Assembly (NCBI RefSeq): GCF_001723175.1
Contig: NC_064652.1
Span: 3,534,001 to 3,598,000, forward strand
From: Penicillium oxalicum
Lineage: Eukaryota > Ascomycota > Eurotiomycetes > Eurotiales > Aspergillaceae
Direction of reading: 5' to 3'
DNA length: 64,000 nt
Shown: positions 55,834-64,000 of the stretch, one piece after another
Layout of the letters: every line of letters begins with the position of its first letter
Numbering within the stretch: the first letter of the stretch is position 1
Notes under the pieces: generated by a model
The model's input: the letters and a program-made list of their open reading frames with translations, nothing else
What the model was told of the DNA's origin: nothing
The model's database searches: none
Translations under genes and position numbers: made by a program

Positions 55834-56886
55834 GGTGAATTGAACGATGGTGCTGGACGACTATGCATCTCGAGCTCTCACCTCACCATGCTCAAGGTTC
55901 ACGTGGGGCCGACTATTTTCATGTCAATAAAAAGCACAAATCTTTTAGCAAAGCTCCGTGATTAAGGATCAATTTTCATAAAATTCTATGCATCGAACAG
56001 GGAAAAAACACACATAACCGAGACACCGTAAATATTGCACCATTCTCTCATGCCCTGGATTGATATAAGTAGATGAGTAGCACATTTGCTCAGGCTCGGC
56101 GAGAAGTCTATCAAGACGTTGGAACATTGGCTGATCGGAGACTTTAATTACCCTTGTAAGAACGCAGGGCCTCTGACTTGCTAGTTCGGTCGCAAACCAA
56201 CATATTTCCTAATTACCCTTATTCAGGATCACGGAATGAGCTGATTACGACAGGATTAATTCAGGCGACTGGTCATGGAAAAAACGGAAAATGTGCCTCC
56301 TGGAAGCTCAGCCATTCACAAGACTTTCTCAGAACTCTAAAAATTTATTAAACCGGTTTTCACGCCATTCGCGTTAACCAAGGGGACAAATCTCAGTTAA
56401 AGAAATTCCTGTTAGTAGCGGAATTGCTCGTTTCTGATTACAATATATGTGAAGATGTAGTTGACGAGGAAAGAGACACTCAATATATCTAGAAACTGAA
56501 AGTAAGGCAAGAGGGTAGGTTTAGCACTCTGATTTTCTCATATTTTTTCAGACACTAAGTAGGTTCGGAGCTGTTCGCTGAGCCGGTTCTTTTGTACGCA
56601 AAATTGGCTATGTTGGCACGGTCATTGCATCGGGCCAAGACAACATTGAAGCCGGCCAGCGCGGTTGCTGACTTAGGGAATCTCGTATGAGAGGTTGGTC
56701 GCCAATGCAAGCGCCATAGAGCCCCTGCGCCTAGAATTACCCTAGAACTGCGAACTGATCGAATGGAAAATTGGATATTTGTGAGAGACAAACCCTCCTG
56801 AGTTCCAAGGTTGATTAAAAAGGAACCGGAGAGATTCGGGCAGTAATGGAGCGTCTCACTTCCCACCAACTTTCAGTTCCAACCAC
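55834..56886. other. Intergenic region between convergent NRPS and LDH-like genes
   Basis: A/T-rich. It contains the 3' flanks of both genes. A 104-codon minus-strand frame (56555-56869) directly follows the LDH-like stop codon and is probably 3' untranslated sequence. No other feature is visible. Confidence 0.5.
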
Positions 56887-58077
56887 TTATTGACCCTCGT
56901 GAATCTGGTCGACCCTCTCTCTCAACTCCTTCGCTGTCTCCTCCAGATCCTGCCACTCGGATGGAAGCATGGAGATCTCCACCGTTTTCACGATTCCTGT
57001 CTTCCCCAGCGCCGCCGGGGAACTGAAACAACAGTCCCATTTAGGTTGATACTGGCTCACAAGACACACTCGACCTTGGTCTGAAACAATTGCCTCGCAG
57101 ATTCTGGTTACTAACGATCCAATACCAAGAGGAATCTTGCCCTTGCCACGAAGCATTTTGTCTTTTCTGATGATGCACTCGGTGTGAATTGATTCACGAT
57201 CGATCAAGCCAGGGGGCGCTGATACTGATGGAAGTGTCTGTGATTTGATTTCATCGACAGGGGTGTCCCCTATGGACGCAGTGGACCACGCTATAACTTG
57301 CGACTTTCCATTTACTCCCAGAATGGGTAGGTTGATTGAACTGGGATCGGCCTACCGAAAAGGAAAGAAAAATTGAAAGTTTAGCCGAGAGACCGTCGCA
57401 CATTGGGTCCGATGTTGTCATGGTGGCTCACATTTGTCCTTTCCGCCAACACATTAGACATTCTAATCGAGTCGAGCCATGTTCCTGAGCCAATCACTCG
57501 CGTTGCGGGGAGTCCAGAGAGTTTGTAGACAAAGGATGTGAATATGTCGACGGGATTTGCAACCACAATCAATATCGTGTTTGGCCCAAACGGTTTCATC
57601 GAGCTGATGATGCTGCGGATGGTCGAGAGTTTTCTAAAGGTGTGCTGTACGTTTGTCTCTCCTACCCAATCGAGTAGCAGTTTTCAATAACATGTCAGCT
57701 TTTGGTCGAGATTCCGCCAATATCCATTTTAATTTGACGCGATTCCTACCTCGAAAATGTCTTGAACCAATCGTGATGATCACAATATCGGCCTGTCCTG
57801 CTTCACGGTGTGTCGCGGCTCGTACGCGAATCTGACCCCCACAAACATAGCTCACGTCAGATAAATCGTAGATTTGGGCTTCTCGGAGGATAGAATCGGT
57901 ATCGTTGATGAGGACTTCATCGGTGACTGAGCGGAGGATGAGTGCATTGGCTACTGCCGCACCAACATCCCCGACCCCTATGATTGCGGTACGATGTTTC
58001 TTTGATGGTGCATCGTTGTTTGTCATTGGATTAGGAGGTTTGAGGATCACCATCTTTGACGAGTTTGACATATTCAA
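56887..58077 (-). CDS. L-lactate dehydrogenase-fold protein with altered active site
   Basis: Three exons (57750-58077, 57432-57661 and 56887-57351) with introns of 88 and 80 bp give 340 residues. The Rossmann motif IIGVGDVGAAVANAL (about 32-46), VVANPVDIFT (143-151), GSGTWLDSIR (168-176, Asp173 and Arg176 kept) and the C-terminal RVDQI helix place it in the LDH/malate dehydrogenase family. In active LDHs the loop GESR supplies a transition-state Arg and GEHGDS the catalytic His. Here these read GETN (110-113) and GVNGKS (198-203), so Arg is Asn and His is Asn200. The frame, splice sites and fold motifs are otherwise intact, so this is divergence rather than decay. It converges on the NRPS. 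It may be a pseudoenzyme or have a new reaction; oxidation of lactate is unlikely. Confidence 0.85.
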
Positions 58078-58571
58078 ATTTTAACGGGAAACCAAAGAAG
58101 AATGAGACGGAAAAAAGTCCTATATGAGTCGTTGCATAGTCATTCGAGGTAGTCTACTACCTTCGGTATATAAAGGCTAAGGCGAAACGCAATTCATACG
58201 TTATCTTCTTGAGAGTTTGCAGTTCTAGGTATATTATTTGGTGCCGAGGGACTCAGTCCCGCCGTGTGGATTCACAGCTTGGGGATCAATTTCCGACTTG
58301 GTTCTCCTGCTCTCGATGTCCTCATCTTGACGTGATCCCTGTAGCGCTCGTCCGGCATATATAATTTCGATCGTGGATGAATAAAATCAGCTTGTGTTTA
58401 AAAGTTGATCAAGTCCGAAATTATCTCGTCTCGTAGAAGGCCCCGGGCGACTAGAAAAGACAAAGACAATGGGCGTAGTGGAAGCAGCCGGGAAAGTGAT
58501 CATGAAATGAAAACCAGACTGGGAATTTATTTTGAATCATGTAGGCATAAAAGAAACTTTCTTCTATAAGC

Positions 58572-58643
58572 GGGCTTGTGGTTTAGTGGTATAATACTCC
58601 CTTAGCATGGGAGTGGTCCGGGGTTCGATTCCCCGCGAGTCCA
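58572..58643 (+). tRNA. tRNA-Ala (AGC)
   Basis: A 72-base cloverleaf. The acceptor strands ggcttg/cgagtc pair (with G-U pairs) and the discriminator is A. The D-arm contains tggtttagtggtata. The anticodon stem ctccc/gggag encloses the loop ttagcat with anticodon AGC, and the T-arm is cgggg-ttcgatt-ccccg. There is no intron. A T-run (gtattttttg) follows as the pol III terminator. The minus-strand frame crossing it is a shadow. Confidence 0.95.
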
Positions 58644-59224
58644 GTATTTTTTGATTTGTTTCCTTTGTTCAACCGAGAACTTACTCTCTTCAGGTAAGCT
58701 TGGGTATGCCTTCAGAATTGAGTAGAGAAAGGAAGTGGTGCAATGATCTTTTTGGGGCCTAGGCACGTCGACTGGGGGACGGTAAGTATGCATTGATAGA
58801 GGGTGTTTTCTAGTGTACATGTGCACGTAACGCACACAGGCCTACGGGCCAAACTTTGAGAAATCGAGCTCGCAGGCGTGCGGGCTTCAAGTTCGAAATA
58901 TATCAGATCTCTAATGAGTCATGGAATATAGGTTTCTAGTTTATCTGCCCAGCTTATTGTGATTGTTTTCTTGACGTGTAGATGATATATCTACTCAGTC
59001 CGACAGTGTCTAGTGCCAGACTGAACGGAAGGGTTGAGTCAGGTGGAAGGAAGGCTTTCAAAAATATATGTGATACGGAATTGGGAATTGAAACCTGCTC
59101 GACAACATTGTGGCTCAAATTAGTTGTTCAATATAGGATAGAAGGCCTGGAAGATAGAGTGGAAAAAATGGGATGAGAGTGAAAGGAGATAGGATCTCTA
59201 GGGTCACACGATCCCTCGGTGCAA

Positions 59225-59251
59225 GGCCCTGCATCTCAATGATGCAGGGCC
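59225..59251. terminator. Strong hairpin, 10-bp stem and 7-base loop
   Basis: ggccctgcat and atgcagggcc are perfect complements around ctcaatg. In a fungus this is not a classical terminator; it could lie in a transcript or be chance. The label records the structure only. Confidence 0.35.
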
Positions 59252-62200
59252 AGGGTGGGTCTTTGTGATACTGTACTTCCTACTACAGATGTAGGACGAA
59301 AGATGGGATCGACCATCGGCATGAAGGGCTCTACTTTATGCCATGATTCTGGGGTCGCTTTGATACCCAATAAATAGAAGAAAGATAGGATTGAAGGGAT
59401 CCACCAGGGTCTCAGTCTCCCTCACCTAGTGAGGGTTTTTCTTCTATAGAGGGATCCCTACCTGCTAGGCCATAGATGCCCGAAGTATCAGGCAGGAGGT
59501 TCGAGTTCAGCATCTTCCGACAGTATTTTACTTTTCTATCAATCCTTGCATTCATTTTCATCATATAGCCTCGTGGGGAAGTCTGAGGTGTTTAGTCCAT
59601 GGTAGAGTAGCCGGTTTCGAGGCCCCGCCTATTATCGCAAGGAGATGCGACTTATGGTTATCCCCCGTCTTCGAAGTCGCAGGCACTTGGTTTGAGGAGG
59701 TACCGAGAGATCTCCGAAAATCTGCCGAGACGCAGGCTGTTCTCAACGATGATGTGTTGGTGGTTTCCCCTCTTTATCCGATGAGGGGATGTTTGGAGAA
59801 ATCACTCGGTCTCGATGCCGATAATGCTTTGCTTCTCAGGGCTTACTTCGGCTCGTGCATTGGGCTGAGGCTGCCAACCCCTTTGATCGTGATCGAACAT
59901 AAATTAATCCTGCAGGAAGTTGGGGAGGGCTGAAAGACGAGGTTGCCTTGTTGCCTTGTCGCCTGTAAAGTCACGTCAAGGCACTGTTTCTATACTGCCA
60001 ATCAAAACTCAGAAAAGTGCGACCGGACGCGTTGCCAGTTAGGGTTTGGCCCCACATTGAAAATTCTCTCGCGTAACTCGAGTTCCTCCCTTTATCTTCG
60101 ACTTTGCGACCCGTTTTTGCTCCTCTTAACATTCTTCGCTATGGTCTCTCGTCTTCCCGCGACAGCGGCGATTCAATTCAGTCGTCGCTGCAGCAGGCTT
60201 GTGAATAATTTGCTGTATGGCTGTCATTGTCAATCGATCTCATCGATGGATTGTATGCTGGGCATGGAATGTTGACATGTCTCGATTACTCATTGGATGA
60301 GGTTTCGAGAACCGATCGTGCGATTGATGAGATTTCATCTCGGGACGATGCATCGGCATCTGTCTGTCAATTTTAATCTTTGTCATGGCCTCGGTGGTTC
60401 AACGCTCCAAGTACTGGGCAAACACGTCAGCTGAGGCCATCGAAGTCAGGTCACTAACCCCACAGAATGTGTGTCAGACTCGCCCTCGGAATTAGTTCGA
60501 TATACTTTGTAAGTTGGCTTTTTGATCTGCATTTCTTGATTCTCCCCATACGTCGTCTTCCCCCGGCTGCACTTCGCTTTGCTGCGATCGGCCACTTGAT
60601 CATATGATGAAATATTTCGGATGTAAACTCACAGACCTGTTCGGAATGCGCAAAACCGTGTCGAGATTTTCCGTTGCCTTCCTTCTGACTGATCAATTGC
60701 CCACCTTATGCATTTGACACCCTTTTTACTGTGCCTCGTTGCTCTTGACAGTTTACTGACTGATCAAACTAGTGTTCCATGGTTGTACCATTTGTCACGT
60801 TGTCCCTGTCGATAGTCGTGTCAAACTTTAGAGGTTTTTGTTTTGACGACTGTCCGCCTTGTGGACTCGGGAGTAGATTTGTCACTAGGTCAATTGAGGA
60901 GTCAGCCTCTGAAAATATCATCAAATATATGATCGCATCTGGAATCCAGTTTTCAATTTTCATCTCGAATTTTAAAGAATAGACGTCGCCAATTGACCTC
61001 GATCATGTCCGACCAGTCAATCGTACCTCGAATCAGGCTCCAATGCATGGTGTTGACGGTTCAACGTTGATAGCCCATGACGGATAGCACCGGTGCGCCG
61101 GTACATTTTGGCAATCGGTAGTAATTCAATTTCATCACTGCTCTCTCCAATGGAATGCTGGATGTTTGTTGTTGAAATCGGACCCCCCACTGCCCTCAGA
61201 ACTTGACCCACGACGAACGCATTGTATCCGGTCGATCCTAGCTCGGTCAAGACTCGGAATGGACTGCTGCCTCAGTGCTTATCATCCACCAAGTGGATGA
61301 CATGCCCAGTGATGATCTGCGACCGGTGGCGGCTATGATATTTTTGTTTGAAGCCGGACGGGGACTTCCATGGAACTCAGCAGCTCCGGCTTCCCCTCAT
61401 TACGTCAAGCTCCCCGCAGCGGGGAGCTATACCAAATGAGTAAGGGACGGCTTCCGTTGCACCAATGGTCGTGGCCGGCTAGTTGTAATAGGAGAGGAGT
61501 GCATTCGGAGAAAACGGTTGGGCTGAGGGGAGAGCTTTAATGTGAGTGGTGGGCAGTGTTCGATGCTGGTTCAGACGGGGGCGCTTACTGTATGAATCGC
61601 CCCATCGTTGAGGCTTGAAAACTGTGTCTTTCTAAGGTGACGGATATCCGTGGAGATGGACATGTGTTTGGAAAGTGATGGGCTTTCGGGCTTCAACAGC
61701 TCTGTCAGTAGAATCCTTCGCTCTTAGTATCTCATTCCAATCGCAGTTTCCCTCGTCTTACGCACAGCGATCACATAGACTCTGATCGATGTCCGGGACG
61801 ACCATCTGCGGCCTCAGGCGGAGAGTTCTACACCAGCGACTTCAGTTCCCCGCACGAGCTCCCTCAATGCCTCGTAGTCCTCCATCATACCGATACTGCT
61901 CCCGAAGCAGAGATTGCCGTTACTTCTGTCGTTTGCAAGCCTTCGTGTATCATCCCATACTCCATCGGTCCGTTGAGCCGTGATCCGAATGCCGTAAACC
62001 GACCTCGCAGCCTGCAGGGGACTTTGCCCCGCAGATTCGGGCCCGCGTCGGAACATGGGTGTTGCACTGAGTGTAACTCTCCCGTGCTCTTCAAAGTTGT
62101 GCCCACGGCCCTGCTGTCACCTTTTGCAGCTGGAGCCTCCCCTCATTCCGAGTTTGTCCTCGTGCGGAGAAAGGCGAGGGGAGAGGAGAGGAGAGGGAAC

Positions 62201-62394
62201 GAGTATCCGCCCCGACGCTTCCGACCGGCCAAGCCTCCGGTGATCTGCTGTCATTTGCTGGCAGAGGCGCTCCTCGTTCACCCCTCGGTCGAGTCGTGAG
62301 GTTCTGAGGGGTGGACTCCGTGGACTCAGCCATTGCAGGTGCCGGACAGAACGCCTCCAAAATTGGTGCTGCGGTTCCCGGCGTGAATCGCGCC

Positions 62395-62410
62395 CCCCCC
62401 CCCCCCCCCC
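62395..62410. repeat. Poly-C tract
   Basis: A run of about 16-18 C interrupts the intergenic region 0.6 kb upstream of the formate dehydrogenase start. Its length is probably unstable and may contain sequencing error. Confidence 0.85.
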
Positions 62411-63010
62411 AATCCCCGTGCCTCCTGGACATCTCCAAGAGGGGTCGAGAAAGTCAATAGTCAGATCTGGCAAATGTATATATAGACCCCGTTGTGCACC
62501 GTAATACCGTGGATCTCAAACTACCAGACTCCGCTTCTCATCCATCTTTCTACCAACCGTTCGAGCTTCATCAGGTTGTCTCATTAAGGTATAGTCGAAA
62601 TCCCGTCCCCCTCCACAGTTCCAGCCTTACCGGTGCTTGTTTTTTTTTTCGTTCCATTTGGTTCTGGTCGAGCCTCGACTTGGCCTGCAGGAGAAGTTCC
62701 CCACTCTGGCCTCCGGCTGGTGAAGCGGTTCCCAGTTTTGGATGGCCGCTGCCACCTTGTCTAGTGCCGTTTTGGGGGCTCCGCGAGATGAACCTTGAGG
62801 TCATCGACCGGCGTATCCGATCAAATCCCAGTCATCCATCTCCCCTCCATAATGGAAGCCGTCCAGGCAGCTCTGACGTATCACGGGAGGAGAATTACGC
62901 GCCGCTAACCTTTGCCTTTCTGCTAAATAGCTTCGTACTCGCACTCCCATCTCGTTCATCTCCCTCTCTTCCATTCTCAAAATCTCATTTTTGAAAACAC
63001 TACCGTCAAA

Positions 63011-64000
63011 ATGGTATTTATTCGTTCCCTTACTCGTCAATTGCGACGCCCTGCCTCTTCAGTACTCTCCGGCAGCGCCTTTGCGCCCAAACCAGTGTCT
63101 GGTGCTTTCTCCCATGCACGTACGCTAACCGCGACCGCCATGAATCAGGGCAAGGTTCTCATGGTTCTGTACGATGTAAGTCTTTCTCTATACCAAGGCT
63201 CCGAGAGCGAAATTCCCTCGTGAAAGCTGTCTTAGACTCCTGTGTTACAAATACTCATTCGTCCATTAGGGTGGTGAGCATGCTACCCAGCAGCCCCGCA
63301 TGCTCGGTACTACCGAGAACGAGCTCGGCATCCGCAAGTGGCTCGAGGACAATGGCCACACTCTCGTCACCACCTCTGACAAGGAGGGTGAGAACTCGAC
63401 CTTTGACAAAGAGCTCGTTGACGCCGAAGTGATCATCACCACTCCGTAAGTTTTCTTTTCTTTTGTTTTTCTTACCTTTCCGCCTGGAACATCGTCTACA
63501 GTAAGACAAGTTTCGATGGCTCCCTTCCCTCACGCATTCATGATCATCGAGCTCATTTACCTCGAATAGCTTCCACCCCGGTTACCTCACTGCTGAGCGC
63601 TTGGCCAAGGCCAAGAAGCTGAAGCTCGCTGTCACCGCCGGTATTGGCTCCGACCACGTCGACCTCAATGCCGCCAACCAGACCAATGGTGGTATTACCG
63701 TCGCCGAAGTGACCGGTTCCAACGTTGTCTCTGTCGCTGAGCACGTTGTCATGACCATCCTCCTTTTGGTCCGTAACTTCGTCCCTGCCCACGATCAGGT
63801 CCGCAACGGTGACTGGAACGTCGCTGCCGTCGCCAAAAACGAGTTCGACCTTGAGGGCAAGGTCGTCGGTACCGTTGCCGTCGGCCGTATCGGCGAGCGT
63901 GTCCTGCGCCGCCTGAAGCCCTTCGACTGCAAGGAGCTCCTCTACTACGACTACCAGCCTCTGTCCCCCGAGGTTGAGAAGGAGATTGGCTGCCGCCGCG
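63011..64000 (+). CDS. NAD-dependent formate dehydrogenase (5' part)
   Basis: Exons 63011-63175, 63270-63445 and 63570 to beyond the window end join in frame. The first ATG gives a basic, Ser/Arg-rich N-terminus ([17 protein letters not shown]) like a mitochondrial presequence. A second in-frame ATG ([12 protein letters not shown]) lies at about residue 44, where many cytosolic FDHs begin. [40 protein letters not shown], the substrate-site [10 protein letters not shown] and the NAD-binding stretch [16 protein letters not shown] are typical of the D-2-hydroxyacid dehydrogenase family member FDH. It oxidises formate to CO2 with NAD+. About 244 residues are present; the C-terminal third or more, with the catalytic His, lies outside. 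Codon use is strongly biased to C-ending codons, as in a highly expressed gene. Confidence 0.95.

Larger units (their letters stand above)
58644..63010. other. 4.4-kb stretch without protein genes
   Basis: Only short frames. It contains a strong hairpin at 59225-59251, tRNA-arm-like fragments near 59490 and 59600, a self-complementary ctccccgcagcggggag near 61410, a purine-rich agaggagagg run near 62180 and a poly-C run near 62400. The right part serves as upstream region of the formate dehydrogenase gene, with CT-rich DNA near 62950. Unannotated non-coding RNA or long 5' untranslated exons are possible. Confidence 0.45.

Noticed and set aside
58602..58835. 77-codon minus-strand ORF
   Set aside because: Its C-terminus is the antisense of the tRNA-Ala gene, a common artefact.
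59470..59625. Two further tRNA-like pieces (ggttcgagttc near 59506 and ggtagagtag...ggtttcgaggcc near 59598)
   Set aside because: I could not pair acceptor and anticodon stems into a cloverleaf. They may be chance or old tRNA debris.
62395..62410. Functional promoter element in the poly-C run
   Set aside because: Homopolymer runs are frequent and error-prone; nothing ties it to regulation.

Overview
The window looks like a chromosome segment of a filamentous ascomycete, most likely a Eurotiales mould (Aspergillus or Penicillium type). Genes are split by introns of about 37-125 bp with GT...AG ends and CTAAC/CTGAC-like branch sites. The recognisable families are fungal: a DUF3435 tyrosine recombinase, DUF3723, Zn2Cys6 factors, a GH18 chitinase, a multi-exon P450, a single-module NRPS and an NAD formate dehydrogenase.

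Layout. About 1-46 kb is an accessory, gene-poor compartment. It holds a decayed gene at the left edge, a secreted Ser/Thr-rich protein gene (3.8-4.7 kb), a broken DUF3723 gene (5.6-8.7 kb), and a set of small intron-containing coiled-coil genes with decayed copies (11.2, 13.5, 15.7, 19.4, 21.9, 25.4 and 35.0 kb). It also holds a roughly 50-copy 17-bp minisatellite (12.2-13.0 kb), a TAG-rich stretch without genes that looks mutationally degraded (14-25 kb), a Fot1/pogo-type DNA transposon with perfect 44-bp inverted repeats (26.8-28.7 kb), several orphan genes, a chitinase (35.4-36.9 kb) and Myb-like/Zn2Cys6 reading frames (38.4-41.0 kb). The compartment ends at an apparently intact five-exon DUF3435 recombinase (43.5-45.9 kb) transcribed leftward, into the compartment. 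A DUF3435 gene reading inward at one edge, with a DUF3723 gene and mixed cargo behind it, is the arrangement known from Starship giant transposons. I infer that much of 1-46 kb may be, or may derive from, such an element, but I did not find defined ends.

Just outside, 46.1-46.5 kb carries a broken fragment of elongation factor 2. Then comes a small secondary-metabolism locus: a P450 (48.4-50.2 kb), an NRPS of partial C-A-T-C layout (52.0-55.8 kb) and an L-lactate dehydrogenase-fold protein (56.9-58.1 kb) that lacks two expected catalytic residues. A tRNA-Ala(AGC), a gene-free stretch of about 4.4 kb and the 5' part of a formate dehydrogenase gene close the window and look like ordinary core genome.

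How they may work together (inference): the NRPS would activate one acyl or amino acid and condense it, the P450 would oxidise the product, and the dehydrogenase-like protein would be a supplier or a repurposed partner. The recombinase would mobilise the accessory block. Repeated C-to-T type lesions (CAG to TAG, CGA to TGA) suggest RIP-like mutation of repeats.
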